Source of the DNA: JAZDFP01 sp043801445
GTDB taxonomy: Bacteria; Planctomycetota; MHYJ01; JACQXL01
Assembly: GCA_043801445.1 (NCBI GenBank)
Contig: JAZDMB010000023.1
Location: 10,642-74,641 of the forward strand
Reading direction: 5' to 3'
DNA: 64,000 nucleotides
Part shown: positions 34,908 through 44,799 of the stretch, in pieces
Position numbering within the stretch: the first letter of the stretch is position 1
Layout of the letters: each line of letters starts with the position of its first letter
Made by a program: the position numbers and the translations under genes
Notes under the pieces: model-generated
The model's input: the letters and a program-made list of their open reading frames with translations, nothing else
Database searches by the model: none
What the model was told of the DNA's origin: nothing

Positions 34908-36542
34908 ATGCAAAGATTATTGATAAGAATTATCACGGTTATGGGTTTAATTGCTTGCGGCAGTTACGATGGCGGTGTAAGCAGCGCACCAACTGAAACT
35001 CCACCTGCTCAGGTAACCTCACCTTCACCATCTAATAAAGCAATTAATGTTCCACTCACCCAACAACTCGGTTGGGGTGCGGCAAGTGGCGCTGCTTCTT
35101 ATAATGTTTATTTCGGCACATCTGTGACACCACAATTTGTTATAACTACTACAAGTACAACATACAAACCAGGTGCACTAACTAATAAAACCATATATTA
35201 TTGGCGGATTGATTCAAAGAATACCGCGGGAACTACTACCGGTGATATGTGGAGTTTTACTACCGCACCAACAGCATCTCCCCTTACCTTTAACTATACT
35301 GGCGGCCAGCAGAAATGGGTTGTGCCAACAGGTGTGACCACAATCAAAGTGGATGTAAGAGGCGCTCAAGGCGGCAACGGCTACACCGCCGATTCCGATG
35401 GCGGCAACGGGGCACAGGTGCAGACAACGCTTGCAGTCAAGCCTACAGAGATACTCTATATCTATGTCGGAGGTCAGGGTAGCCGGAACGGTAGCGGCGG
35501 CTACAATGGCGGTGGCAGCAGCGGCGCTGGAACCTATGCCAGCGGGGGCGGCGGCGGCGCTTCAGACATCCGTCAAGGGGGTACTGCTCTCAGTAACCGT
35601 GTCGTTGTTGCCGGCGGCGGCGGCGGCGGCGGTTACTCCGGCGGCGGCTACGGCGGCTATGTCGCCGGCGGACAAGGTGGCATCGGTTCCCTCGGCAGCA
35701 CCGGTGGCGACGGCGGCACCCAAAGCGCCGGTGGCGCAGGCGGCTATAGCACCGGCACCGACGGTACCATTGGCGTCGGCGGCAACAGCGGCAGCGGCGA
35801 CCTCTACTGCGGTGGTGGCGGCGGCGGCGGTTATTACGGCGGTGGCGGCGGCGGCGGCGCCATCGGCGGCATGGGCAGCAGCGCCGGCGGCGGCGGTTCG
35901 GGTTATTCCGCAGGAACTGACACTTCGTATGCGGAGGGCTTTCAGACCGGCAACGGCCTGATTATCATCACATACGGACCATCAGCTGCTCAGGTAACTA
36001 CACCAAATCCAAGCAATAGAACAACAGGTGTGTCAATCAACACCACTTTACTTTCTTGGGCTGCAGCAAGTGACGCAACCTCTTATGATATCTATTTCGG
36101 AGCTTCCTGGCCCGTAACATTTATTACCAATCGGACCGACACAACTTACAACCCCGGTATACTGCTTAATAACACCGTGTATTTCTGGCGGATTGATTCA
36201 AAGAACGCTATTGGAACAACAATTGGCATCGTCTGGGTTTTTAATACTGCATTATCCGGAGCACCGCCTGTACAGGTAACTACACCCAGTCCAGCTAATG
36301 GTGCAACAGGTATTCCAATCACCCGGCAATTAAAGTGGACTGCAGCAAAGGGTGCAACATCTTATGATGTCTATCTCGGAACAAGCAGTCCGGGAATGTT
36401 TATTGGCAATCAAACCGACACGAGTTATACCCCAAATACACTGAGTTATAACACTACATATTACTGGAGAATTGATTCCAGGAATGCCGGTGGAACCATT
36501 ACCGGTACTATCTGGAATTTTACAACCGTAGCAGAACACTGA
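34908..36542 (+). CDS. Lipoprotein with FN3-like and glycine-rich domains
   Basis: 544 residues from ATG 34908 (SD AAGGAG lies 6 bases before it; an ATG at 34902 abuts the SD). The signal ends in lipobox LIAC. Three Ig/FN3-like repeats (VTSPSPSNKAINVPLTQQLG, YYWRIDSKNxxGT, WSFTT) flank a glycine-rich domain at about residues 130-360 (VVPTGVTTIKVDVRGAQGG, TLYIYVGGQG-type, GGGASDIRQGGTALSNRVVV). The glycine-rich part is the same module as the C-terminus of the giant protein at 16284 and is encoded by very GC-rich GGCGGC runs. Probably a surface matrix or adhesive lipoprotein. A TTGACA with a weak -10 lies at 34755-34784. Confidence 0.8.
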   Translation: MQRLLIRIITVMGLIACGSYDGGVSSAPTETPPAQVTSPSPSNKAINVPLTQQLGWGAASGAASYNVYFGTSVTPQFVITTTSTTYKPGALTNKTIYYWRIDSKNTAGTTTGDMWSFTTAPTASPLTFNYTGGQQKWVVPTGVTTIKVDVRGAQGGNGYTADSDGGNGAQVQTTLAVKPTEILYIYVGGQGSRNGSGGYNGGGSSGAGTYASGGGGGASDIRQGGTALSNRVVVAGGGGGGGYSGGGYGGYVAGGQGGIGSLGSTGGDGGTQSAGGAGGYSTGTDGTIGVGGNSGSGDLYCGGGGGGGYYGGGGGGGAIGGMGSSAGGGGSGYSAGTDTSYAEGFQTGNGLIIITYGPSAAQVTTPNPSNRTTGVSINTTLLSWAAASDATSYDIYFGASWPVTFITNRTDTTYNPGILLNNTVYFWRIDSKNAIGTTIGIVWVFNTALSGAPPVQVTTPSPANGATGIPITRQLKWTAAKGATSYDVYLGTSSPGMFIGNQTDTSYTPNTLSYNTTYYWRIDSRNAGGTITGTIWNFTTVAEH

Positions 36543-36811
36543 TTTCATATGTCGCCACAGCTAAGCGGGACGGCGAACCCATATATTTTCAACCGGGAAT
36601 TAGGTTTTAATCCGTTAAATCATGTTATTTTTCTTGACCCTTTAGAGATATATCTATAATTGTTATCATATCCATTTGTTTAATAAGTTAGTTTTATATT
36701 TTAGAATTCAGATATAATAGCGGGATGGTATTACGTCCTGACTAATTTCTGTCGGGACTATCTCTAACGGGTTTTGCTTTTTAAAGCTTCAATTAAAAAT
36801 TAGATATTTTT

Positions 36812-37978
36812 ATGCAAGTTTCTTCATTAGACCTCAAATCTCAATATTCCAAGATACAAAATGAATTAAATTCGGCATTAAACGATGTAGTAAAATCCCA
36901 GCATTTCATCCTTGGGCCAATAGTTGAAAAATTAGAAGAAGAGCTGTCGAAATATTTGGGCGTAAAACATTCAATTACAGTAGCTTCCGGTTCCGATGCT
37001 TTATTGATTTCTTTAATGGCTTTAAATGTAGGCGCGGGAGATGAAGTTATCACAACCCCGTTTACATTTTTTGCCACAGCCGGTGCCATTGCCCGATTAG
37101 GCGCTAAACCTGTCTTCGTGGATATAGAGCCGGATACATATAATATCAATCCGATAAAAATTCGTTCTGCCTTGGCTTCATATAAACATGTTAAGGCTAT
37201 TATTCCTGTTCATCTTTATGGTCAATGTACTGATATGTCAGAGATTATATCTATCGGTAGGGAATATAAAATACCGGTTATAGAAGATGCGGCTCAGGCA
37301 ATAGGCGCAGTTTATTCATTACCAACCGGTTCTACCTCTCAAAACTGCAAAGCAGGAACTATGACGGAATTAGGATGCTTTTCTTTTTATCCTACAAAAA
37401 ACTTGGGTGGCTGGGGTGATGGTGGTTTCGTTACAACTAATGATTCATCTATGGCTAAACTGATAAAATGTCTGAGAGTCCATGGTGGCAAAAACAGGTA
37501 TTATCATCAGTATATCGGCTTAAATAGCCGTCTGGATGCAATGCAAGCGGCAATTCTGCGAGTAAAACTAAAATATATCGAACAATGGAATCAGGAACGC
37601 TCGGAACGCGCCGGATTTTATGACCGTCTTTTAAAGGAATCTAAATTATTGGATTACATATCTCTTCCGATAACTAAATCGGGTCGTAATCATATTTACC
37701 ATCAATATACTATTAGAATCCTCTCAAAAAAAGTACCATCACTTAGAGACGAACTCTGCGCTTTCCTAAAAAAGAATGAGATAGGCTGTGAAATATATTA
37801 TCCGCTACCGTTACATTTACAGCAATGCTTTAATTACTTAGGCTATAAAAAAGGTGATTTTCCGGAGTCTGAAAAATCTTCGTTGAGCGTGCTTTCATTG
37901 CCCATATACCCCGAATTAACAGAAAAAATGCAGGTATATGTAACGGAAAAAATAAAAGAATTCTTTATTAGCCGTTAA
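36812..37978 (+). CDS. DegT/DnrJ/EryC1 aminotransferase
   Basis: 388 residues, PLP-dependent sugar aminotransferase family acting on nucleotide-linked keto-sugars for surface polysaccharides. Features: SQHFILGPIVEKLEEELSKY, ASGSDALLISLMAL, TPFTFFATAGAI, EDAAQAIGAVY and the PLP-lysine motif FSFYPTKNLGGWGDGG. Length is standard apart from about 15 extra residues (SLPTGSTSQNCKAGTMT) before LGCFSF. No dehydratase or other sugar genes are adjacent, so the sugar is unknown. Preceded by palindromic GTCCTGACTAATTTCTGTCGGGAC near 36736 and by TTGACC/TATAAT at 36634-36660 (15-base spacer). Confidence 0.9.
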   Translation: MQVSSLDLKSQYSKIQNELNSALNDVVKSQHFILGPIVEKLEEELSKYLGVKHSITVASGSDALLISLMALNVGAGDEVITTPFTFFATAGAIARLGAKPVFVDIEPDTYNINPIKIRSALASYKHVKAIIPVHLYGQCTDMSEIISIGREYKIPVIEDAAQAIGAVYSLPTGSTSQNCKAGTMTELGCFSFYPTKNLGGWGDGGFVTTNDSSMAKLIKCLRVHGGKNRYYHQYIGLNSRLDAMQAAILRVKLKYIEQWNQERSERAGFYDRLLKESKLLDYISLPITKSGRNHIYHQYTIRILSKKVPSLRDELCAFLKKNEIGCEIYYPLPLHLQQCFNYLGYKKGDFPESEKSSLSVLSLPIYPELTEKMQVYVTEKIKEFFISR

Positions 37979-38013
37979 GTTACGAATGTAATATCGGCTA
38001 ACTGAATTTAATT

Positions 38014-38841
38014 ATGAGAATTATCAAACAAGAACATGATTTAACTGATTATTTTTCGCAGTTAAAAACGGTTCCTCTTTTAACTGAAAGCGAAGAAAGA
38101 AAAATAGCCGGGTTATCTTATTGGGGCAATAAAAAGGCTAAACACCATCTCATTCTTGCTAATCTTAGATTAGTAGTAAAGATAGCCCGTGCATTTTCAA
38201 ACCGAGGCATGCCTTTTTTAGATCTTATTGAAGAAGGGAATCTCGGTTTAATCCATGCTGTTGATAAATTTAATCCTTATAAAAACTATCGTTTTACTAC
38301 TTATGCAAGATGGTGGATATTGCAATCTATTAGGCGCGCGATTAAAAGTTCGGGTAAACCCGTTCATCTGCCAGCTTCCTTGATAGATATCATTACTAAA
38401 TGGAAAAAAACAAGTTCAAAGCTATCTCAGAAATTAGGACGCAAGCCTTATGAAAATGAAATCATTGATGAACTAAAACTCACATCTCATTTCATTCGTT
38501 TCTTTAAGAGTTATTTATGGTTTCGCTATTATCCAAAACAAGTTTCATATCCCAGTATAACGTCAAAAGAAATTGATATATTCTCTGATGAAAAATCATT
38601 GCCGGTAGACAATAATTTACTTGAGGAGGCAGATAGAAAAGCAATTCAGAGATATTTATCTACCATAAGCATAAGGGAATCCTCTATCCTGAGCATGCAT
38701 TACGGTTTAGACCATAAAAAAATACCTTTGACTTTACGGCAGATCGCAAAAAGATTAAAAATATCAGCGGAACGCGTCCGACAAATCGAACATGAAGCAT
38801 TAAAAAAATTCCACGATGTTTATGTTTCACGGGTTCAATAA
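38014..38841 (+). CDS. RNA polymerase sigma factor, sigma-70 family (RpoD/RpoS-like)
   Basis: 275 residues. Region 2 is complete: LANLRLVVKIARAF, MPFLDLIEEGNLGLIHAVDKF and FTTYARWWILQSIRRAI (region 2.4, -10 recognition). Region 3 is shortened and diverged. Region 4 has the -35 helix-turn-helix TLRQIAKRLKISAERVRQIE. Region 1.1 is absent, so it is more like an alternative primary-type sigma than the housekeeping one. It starts 35 bases after the aminotransferase and may be co-transcribed. Confidence 0.9.
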   Translation: MRIIKQEHDLTDYFSQLKTVPLLTESEERKIAGLSYWGNKKAKHHLILANLRLVVKIARAFSNRGMPFLDLIEEGNLGLIHAVDKFNPYKNYRFTTYARWWILQSIRRAIKSSGKPVHLPASLIDIITKWKKTSSKLSQKLGRKPYENEIIDELKLTSHFIRFFKSYLWFRYYPKQVSYPSITSKEIDIFSDEKSLPVDNNLLEEADRKAIQRYLSTISIRESSILSMHYGLDHKKIPLTLRQIAKRLKISAERVRQIEHEALKKFHDVYVSRVQ

Positions 38842-38966
38842 TATTTGATGTTATAACTATTTTCTCAAGTATTAAAGGCCGTTGAATAGTTCCGCCTGTC
38901 AGAATTATTGTAAACAAAGATTCAAATCGATTAGTTACTTGAATCCTAATCGGGGATTAAATAATC

Positions 38967-39482
38967 ATGAGAATGCCGGTTTTGATTTCGGCTAATTCGA
39001 TTCAAAGGAAAGTAAAATTACTAGCCAAACAAATTTCTAAAGATTATACAAATAAACAACCATTCCTAATCAGCATCCTTAACGGTGCCTTTGTTTTTAC
39101 AGCCGACCTGATAAGGCATTTAACTATTCCGGTTAGATGCGATTTCATGAGAGTTTCTTCTTACAATCAATCCACTCAATCATCCGGCAAAATAAAAATT
39201 ATTATGGATATTGATTTTTCTGCCAGGAATAAGGATATTATTATCATTGACGATATTATTGATACAGGATTAACCGCTCGCCACATAATAAACAAATTAA
39301 AACGCCAAAAACCACGGAGTATAAAGTTATGCGCCCTTTTAAATAAACCCTCAAGACGAATCATTCCTATAAAAATAGACTATTGCGGTTTTATCATTCC
39401 TAACAAATTCGTTGTGGGTTACGGTACAGATTATAAAGAACAATACAGACAATTACGCTATATCGGATATTTACCCTGTTAG
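38967..39482 (+). CDS. hpt: Hypoxanthine phosphoribosyltransferase
   Basis: 171 residues. Purine salvage: converts hypoxanthine or guanine plus PRPP to IMP or GMP. Features: LISILNGAFVFTADLIRHL, the PRPP-binding loop IIIIDDIIDTGLTA and FVVGYGTDYKEQYRQL near the end. The length matches bacterial Hpt. A palindromic stretch lies upstream. Confidence 0.92.
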   Translation: MRMPVLISANSIQRKVKLLAKQISKDYTNKQPFLISILNGAFVFTADLIRHLTIPVRCDFMRVSSYNQSTQSSGKIKIIMDIDFSARNKDIIIIDDIIDTGLTARHIINKLKRQKPRSIKLCALLNKPSRRIIPIKIDYCGFIIPNKFVVGYGTDYKEQYRQLRYIGYLPC

Positions 39483-39557
39483 AGATAATTTACAGTCACG
39501 ATAAAGACGTGCCCTGTATCTAACTGGATTTACCTTCTTGAAAAGGAGCAATGCTAT

Positions 39558-39959
39558 ATGGAAATTAAAATCTATTATGATGATACTGATGCAGGCGGTG
39601 TCGTTTATCACGCCAATTACCTGAAATATTTTGAACGAGGCAGAACCGAATATATGAACCAACGCGGTATTGACCCGGCAGCAATGGCACAATCCGGAAT
39701 TATATTTGTCATAGTCCGGGCTGAGGTTTCTTATCTATCACCAGCCCGATATGGCGATATAATTAGAGTCGAAACATTCATTGATGAAATTTCTTATGCT
39801 TCTGTTACCTTCGGGTATAAAATATATTTATCAGGCAAATCATCTAAAGTTAATAATAAACTCCTCGTTACGGGTAAAACCAAAATTGCCATGGTTAACA
39901 AGGATATGAAAGTCCAAAGATTTTCGGATGACTTTATTGAACGGTTTAAAGCGGTTTGA
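39558..39959 (+). CDS. ybgC: Acyl-CoA thioesterase, YbgC family
   Basis: 133 residues, hot-dog fold. The catalytic Asp motif is in YYDDTDAGGVVYHANYLKYF, followed by ERGRTEYM and SYASVTFGYKIY, all typical of YbgC/4-hydroxybenzoyl-CoA-type thioesterases linked to Tol-Pal and envelope lipids. SD AAGGAGC precedes ATG. Its last 14 bases overlap the convergent peptidase gene. Confidence 0.88.
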   Translation: MEIKIYYDDTDAGGVVYHANYLKYFERGRTEYMNQRGIDPAAMAQSGIIFVIVRAEVSYLSPARYGDIIRVETFIDEISYASVTFGYKIYLSGKSSKVNNKLLVTGKTKIAMVNKDMKVQRFSDDFIERFKAV

Positions 39960-41295
39960 TAATAGAAAACGCGTGGTATTTATCGTTAAAGTGTTTCTCA
40001 AATCTTTCCTCTATATCTTTCATCATAATTCTACTGACAATTTGCGGCGTATTGAATACCTGCTTGTAATCAGAAACAGTAATAATTTTATTAAAATAGT
40101 AGCCGGCGAATAAAGAGGCAATGGCCATGGGCGAGTTAAATACCCAAGCAAATTTACCTATTAATTTCCGTTTCTGCTGCTCCAAAGCACGTTTATTAAA
40201 CAGTTTTTTTTGAAACACCTTCTTCAATTCATCGATAATTCTTCGATAAAGTATTTCCGGCTGTTCTGTATCAGCGGAAATGACGGTAAATCCAAAGGTT
40301 TTTTGCGTGCTATAAGAACAACCAAACCTATCATCAATTAATTTCTCCTCATACAGTTTAGAGAATAATTTAGAACTCTTGCTAAAAATTAATTCCAGCA
40401 AAATATCCGTAATAATACTCTGTTTAAGCAAAGGCATTCCTTCAAACCCGGTTTTGGTCTCTTTGTACCCCATAAGAAGATTGGAAATACTCAGCGGCAT
40501 TTTTTCTATGGTAGAACGATTCTGAATATCGTCAGGTTCATCAGGAATGTTGCGAATAATTTCAGAATCAGCTTTTACCGGACTATCATCAGACTTTTTC
40601 TGAAATATATTTTTTACAGGATACAATTTATCCATCGTCTGCTCTAATTGATAAATAACCTGATGTGGTTGAACATCACCGCAAATAACCGCCACCATAT
40701 TAGACGGCTGATAAAATGTTCTATAACATTCATAAAGCATTTCTTGATTGATATTCCGAACGCTTTCAACCGTTCCGCCAATCGATATTCTAACCGGATG
40801 CTTTTGATAAAGATTTCTAATCAAATTCTCGTACACTCTAACATTAGCCATATCGGCATACATTCGTAATTCCTGTTCAATAATTAATTTCTCACTTTCC
40901 ACGCTGTCCTTGTGAAAATATGAAGTGAATAACAACCTGAGCAGAACGTCTAAATTCTCAGTAAAATAATCTGTGCCGGAAAAATAATAGGTGGTTGTCT
41001 GGTAGCTAGTGAACGCATTATAAGATGAACCATAGCGAGCGAATTCCATTGTGATATCGCCGCTTTCTTTTTTGAATTGCTGATGCTCTAAAAAGTGGGC
41101 AATGCCCTCCGGCATAGTTATCAATTCATTCCTTGCCGCCTGACGCCATGAATTATCTATTGAACCGTAATTAACCGCTATCAGGACTATTTTCTCATTG
41201 ATTCCTTTTTTGGGTACGACAAAAACAGGTAACCCGCATTCAAGAAAAGTGAAAAAATACTTTTCATTAAGTGCTTTACCGAAAACTTTCTGCAT
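39946..41295 (-). CDS. M16 family zinc peptidase
   Basis: 449 residues, pitrilysin/processing-peptidase family. The inverted zinc motif HxxEH is intact (GIAHFLEHQQFK), with the third ligand in SEKLIIEQELRMYADM. The sequence resembles the YmfH subgroup (NYGSIDNSW, TSYQTTTYYFSGTDYF, NVDVLLRLL-like). The second M16 domain follows at about residues 230-449. No signal peptide, so a cytoplasmic peptidase is likely. It is divergent from nadA. Confidence 0.88.
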   Translation of the reverse strand: MQKVFGKALNEKYFFTFLECGLPVFVVPKKGINEKIVLIAVNYGSIDNSWRQAARNELITMPEGIAHFLEHQQFKKESGDITMEFARYGSSYNAFTSYQTTTYYFSGTDYFTENLDVLLRLLFTSYFHKDSVESEKLIIEQELRMYADMANVRVYENLIRNLYQKHPVRISIGGTVESVRNINQEMLYECYRTFYQPSNMVAVICGDVQPHQVIYQLEQTMDKLYPVKNIFQKKSDDSPVKADSEIIRNIPDEPDDIQNRSTIEKMPLSISNLLMGYKETKTGFEGMPLLKQSIITDILLELIFSKSSKLFSKLYEEKLIDDRFGCSYSTQKTFGFTVISADTEQPEILYRRIIDELKKVFQKKLFNKRALEQQKRKLIGKFAWVFNSPMAIASLFAGYYFNKIITVSDYKQVFNTPQIVSRIMMKDIEERFEKHFNDKYHAFSIIKPL

Positions 41296-41313
41296 ATAAC
41301 TTGCTCAATTCTT

Positions 41314-41341
41314 TTGACCGCAATATATTGTTTCTTATAAT
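41314..41341 (+). promoter_or_regulatory. Promoter of nadA
   Basis: TTGACC (41314-41319), 16-base spacer, TATAAT (41336-41341), 28 bases before the start codon. Confidence 0.6.
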
Positions 41342-41369
41342 AGTTTAATATATAATTTCTACAATATTT

Positions 41370-42284
41370 ATGCCATCAATAATTGCTCGGATTCAACAAC
41401 TCAAAAAAGATAAAAATGCCATTATCCTGGCACACAATTATCAACTTCCTGAAGTCCAGGATATTGCTGATTACGTAGGTGATTCTTTAGGTTTAGCCCA
41501 ACAGGCAGCTCAAAACAATGATGCCAAGATTATAGTTTTTTGCGGTGTCGATTTTATGGCTGAAACTGCCGCGATTATCTGCCCCGATAAAACAGTCCTG
41601 ATACCCGACCTGCACGCCGGTTGTCCTATGGCTAATATGATTACCGTCAGGGAATTACTGGAATTGAAAAAGCAATTCCCGGATGCCGTGGTAGTTACTT
41701 ATATCAACAGCAGTGCGGAGATTAAGGCTGAAAGCGATTATTGCTGCACTTCTTCCAATGCCATTAAAGTCGTTCAAGGCATCCCCAAGGAAAAACGTAT
41801 CATCTTTATTCCAGACCAGCATTTGGGCAATTATGTAAATTCGCAAACCGGCCGTCAAGCGGATACGATTCTCTGGCACGGTTATTGCCCGACTCATAAA
41901 AGAATCCTAGCTGAAGATGTCCGGAAGAGAAAAAAAATATATCCTCAATCGCGTGTCGTGGTCCATCCGGAATGCACTACCGAGGTGATTGCGCTGGCTG
42001 ATAAAGTCGCTTCAACCAGCGAAACTTTAAAGTATTGCCGGGAATCCAAAGACAAAGAATTCATTATCGGCACGGAAATAGGACTGCTCCATCGCCTAAA
42101 AAAAGAAAACCCTGACAAGACTTTTATTACCGCCTCAGACTTTGCCGATTGCCCGAATATGAAGCTTAACTCCTTGGAAAAAATCATGTGGTCGCTGGAA
42201 GATTCAGTCTATAGAATAACCGTACCCGAGAAGATTGCCGAATCGGCATTAAAATCAATCCGGAGAATGTTAGATATCAAATAA
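41370..42284 (+). CDS. nadA: Quinolinate synthase
   Basis: 304 residues. It condenses iminoaspartate with dihydroxyacetone phosphate to quinolinate in NAD synthesis, using a [4Fe-4S] cluster. The three cluster cysteines are visible: AGCPMA, HPECTTEV and DFADCPNM. Other features: IILAHNYQLPEVQDIADYVG, FCGVDFMAETA, and WHGYCPTHKR. No nadB or nadC is adjacent. Length is normal. Confidence 0.95.
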   Translation: MPSIIARIQQLKKDKNAIILAHNYQLPEVQDIADYVGDSLGLAQQAAQNNDAKIIVFCGVDFMAETAAIICPDKTVLIPDLHAGCPMANMITVRELLELKKQFPDAVVVTYINSSAEIKAESDYCCTSSNAIKVVQGIPKEKRIIFIPDQHLGNYVNSQTGRQADTILWHGYCPTHKRILAEDVRKRKKIYPQSRVVVHPECTTEVIALADKVASTSETLKYCRESKDKEFIIGTEIGLLHRLKKENPDKTFITASDFADCPNMKLNSLEKIMWSLEDSVYRITVPEKIAESALKSIRRMLDIK

Positions 42285-42336
42285 GCGAATAACATATTTT
42301 GTATTTTCTATAAAATTACCATGTTTATATTAATTA

Positions 42337-42366
42337 TTGACATAAAAATATTTGTTAATATAATAT
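42337..42366 (+). promoter_or_regulatory. Putative promoter of the 42404 operon
   Basis: TTGACA (42337-42342), 18-base spacer, TAATAT (42361-42366), in a very AT-rich stretch before ATG 42404; an alternative TATAAT lies 3 bases further on. Confidence 0.5.
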
Positions 42367-42403
42367 AATGTATTAAGATTTCGGTATTACAAGGAGTAAA
42401 AAC

Positions 42404-43135
42404 ATGTTTATGAGAAAAGATAAACCAGAACTTTTCGAATTACTTAGAACTAACAAATCTAAATTAAACTCGACATCGCCTTATGCTACTAAAGAAGAAG
42501 TTGCGACTCATACTGCACCGTCAAGTTCAGAGTCTGCTCCGATTCCTTATCATTCACAGCCTTTGGTTAATTCTAAGGCTTATCCAAAACTGAAGATGCC
42601 CTTCCCGACCAATATTAAAGGTTTTCACCCTCTTGCAAAATCTAAAGAACAAACTTTCGGTCATCCCTCAACACCTGATAAAACGGCTCGTTATCAGACA
42701 CAGGAAAAGAAAAAACCAATAAATTATAGTAAATTTTTCATTCCGACAGTCATTGTTGCCGCATTAATTATCGTGGCTTATCTTATATTCGTTCTGCCAT
42801 CCCAAGATAAACAACCGACGATTCCTACTCCAAGCACCACTGATACCAATAATAATACCATCACAGCAACTAATCGTTTCTGGTCTAATATGCTGATTTA
42901 TTATAAAGACAATGCTGAGGGTCAAAGCTCCTGCAATAAAAGACTGACATTCCTTATGGACAAAAATATCAGCGGTGTTTTCACCAGAAAAGAACGAATT
43001 CAAAATAGTTCATGCATTGTTATCTATGCAGGCAAATACCGTTCATTAGAGGAAGCAAAGAAAGAACACTCTCACTTAAAACAATTACACTATGCCTTTA
43101 AAAATTTACAGGCTGTAGAATTAGGAGAAAAATAA
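42404..43135 (+). CDS. Membrane protein with SPOR-like C-terminus
   Basis: 243 residues. The N-terminus is cytoplasmic and Pro/Ser-rich (residues 1-105), one membrane helix lies near 111-128 (FIPTVIVAALIIVAYLIFVL), then a linker, then about 75 residues with two spaced cysteines (SSCNKRL, SSCIVIYAGKYRSLEEAK). The IVIYAGKYRSLEEAKKEHSH pattern resembles the second half of SPOR domains that bind denuded peptidoglycan. SD AAGGAG precedes ATG. The next gene follows 2 bases later. Confidence 0.65.
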   Translation: MFMRKDKPELFELLRTNKSKLNSTSPYATKEEVATHTAPSSSESAPIPYHSQPLVNSKAYPKLKMPFPTNIKGFHPLAKSKEQTFGHPSTPDKTARYQTQEKKKPINYSKFFIPTVIVAALIIVAYLIFVLPSQDKQPTIPTPSTTDTNNNTITATNRFWSNMLIYYKDNAEGQSSCNKRLTFLMDKNISGVFTRKERIQNSSCIVIYAGKYRSLEEAKKEHSHLKQLHYAFKNLQAVELGEK

Positions 43136-43137
43136 AT

Positions 43138-43491
43138 ATGTCAATTCATAGGAGTCTTGTTTTACGCGAAAAACTGAGACGTCATCGCAACGTCCTAAGC
43201 AGAAGCGAAAGACTGCAGCGTTTGATAGAAGACGGAAAATTCGAGGACAAATCCTCGGTCTTTGGGCTTCCTAAACTGCGGAATATCCTTACCCGTGCGA
43301 AAAAGGTTAAGAAAGAAACCGCTGAGACACCAGCTGCTGGTGCAGTTACAGACACAGCAGCAACACCGGGTGCCACCCAGGTTTCCGGCGCTAAAACGGC
43401 TACGGCCGGAGCCAAATCGGCATCGGAAGCCAAACCTTCCGCAACAAAGGATAAAGCCGTTGCGTCTAAAACAAAAGCAGACAAAAAATAA
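43138..43491 (+). CDS. Small basic protein of PVC bacteria, extended tail
   Basis: 117 residues. The first 60 (MSIHRSLVLREKLRRHRNVL, SRSERLQRLIEDG, VFGLPKLRNI) match the small basic protein family of Chlamydiae, Verrucomicrobia and relatives, thought to be ribosome-associated. The remainder is a low-complexity Ala/Thr/Lys tail resembling histone-H1-like tails, so nucleic-acid contact is plausible. It begins 2 bases after the SPOR-like gene. Confidence 0.7.
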   Translation: MSIHRSLVLREKLRRHRNVLSRSERLQRLIEDGKFEDKSSVFGLPKLRNILTRAKKVKKETAETPAAGAVTDTAATPGATQVSGAKTATAGAKSASEAKPSATKDKAVASKTKADKK

Positions 43492-43655
43492 TCTATTACC
43501 GTACATAAGGAATGATTTAAAGTAATTTTCACCACAGAGACATTTATCCCATCAGAGGAACAAAGAATAAAATTTATTCTTTTGTGTTATTTGTGCCGCC
43601 TGCGGTGAGCCCACCATCGGGGTGTGGTTAATCTTTTCTTAGAAGGAATAATTTT

Positions 43656-44681
43656 ATGAGAGCAGCAATATTTTATGGTCCAAAACAGCCGTTAAAAATA
43701 GAAGATTATCCTAAGCCTCAAATAAACGCCGACGAAGTCTTGATAAAAGTCGCTGCCTGTGGTGTCTGCCATACCGACCTTCATTATATTGACCATGGAG
43801 TCCCCACTTTCAAGAAACCGCCTTTTATCCTCGGACACGAAATATCCGGTACGGTTGCCGAAATCGGCGCCAACGTCAAGAACCTTAAAATCAATGACCG
43901 GGTTCTTTTACCGGCAGTGCTAACATGCGGAACCTGTGAATTCTGCCGTATCGGCCGCGAAAACATCTGCAAGACAATGATTATGTTCGGCAATCATATT
44001 GACGGCGGTTACGCCGAATTCGTCAAGGCGCCGGCCAAAGATGTCTTTATCCTACCTCAGGAAATACCTCTGGCAGAAGGCTGTATTATTGCTGATGCCA
44101 TTTCCACGCCTTATCATGCCGTTAAAAACCGGGGCAAGGTAAGAGCGGGTGATATTGTCGCCGTCTTCGGCTGCGGCGGTGTGGGCATAAATCTCGTTCA
44201 ATTAAGTGCGGCTTGCGGCGCCACAGTCATTGCGGTTGACATCATTGACAAAAAATTGGATTGGGCTAAGGAATTCGGCGCAACATACATATTCAATGCT
44301 TCCAAAACACCTGATGTAACCAAAGACATCAGAAAATTAACCAGCGGTGGTGTTGACATTGCCTTTGAGGCAATCGGTAATCCTACAACTATGACCACGG
44401 CTTATAACTCTTTGAAAAAAGGCGGCCGGCTCTGCATAGTCGGTTATACTGATAAAGATATCACGCTCTCTGCGGCAAAAATGATGTTCTTTGAGATGGA
44501 AGTCATCGGCTCGCTCGGCTGCCGACCGGTGGATTATCCCCGTCTGATAGAAATGGCTCGTATCGGGAAAATTCAGGTTGCACCTCTGGTCACCCACAAA
44601 TTCCCGCTGGATAAGATTAATGATGCCTTCGACACCCTGCGCAAAGGCGAATCGTTACGCTCAATCGTAACAATGACATAA
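43656..44681 (+). CDS. Zinc-dependent alcohol dehydrogenase
   Basis: 341 residues, medium-chain dehydrogenase/reductase. Catalytic zinc ligands: CGVCHTDLHYID and GHEISG. Structural zinc loop: CGTCEFCRIGRENIC. The Rossmann motif is VAVFGCGGVGINLVQL, followed by AVDIIDKKLDWAKEFGA, indicating NAD preference by the Asp after the second strand. The precise alcohol is unknown. SD GAAGGAA precedes ATG; the upstream gap carries an ACATTTATCCCATCAGAGG repeat also found at 44702. Confidence 0.9.
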   Translation: MRAAIFYGPKQPLKIEDYPKPQINADEVLIKVAACGVCHTDLHYIDHGVPTFKKPPFILGHEISGTVAEIGANVKNLKINDRVLLPAVLTCGTCEFCRIGRENICKTMIMFGNHIDGGYAEFVKAPAKDVFILPQEIPLAEGCIIADAISTPYHAVKNRGKVRAGDIVAVFGCGGVGINLVQLSAACGATVIAVDIIDKKLDWAKEFGATYIFNASKTPDVTKDIRKLTSGGVDIAFEAIGNPTTMTTAYNSLKKGGRLCIVGYTDKDITLSAAKMMFFEMEVIGSLGCRPVDYPRLIEMARIGKIQVAPLVTHKFPLDKINDAFDTLRKGESLRSIVTMT

Positions 44682-44799
44682 TTAAATATTCACCACGAAA
44701 ACATTTATCCCATCAGAGGGACAAAGGACGCAAAGATTTCTCTGTGCTTGGAGTTTATCCCGCCAGAAGAAGGATGCCTCTGTGGTTAATCCTTAAAGA

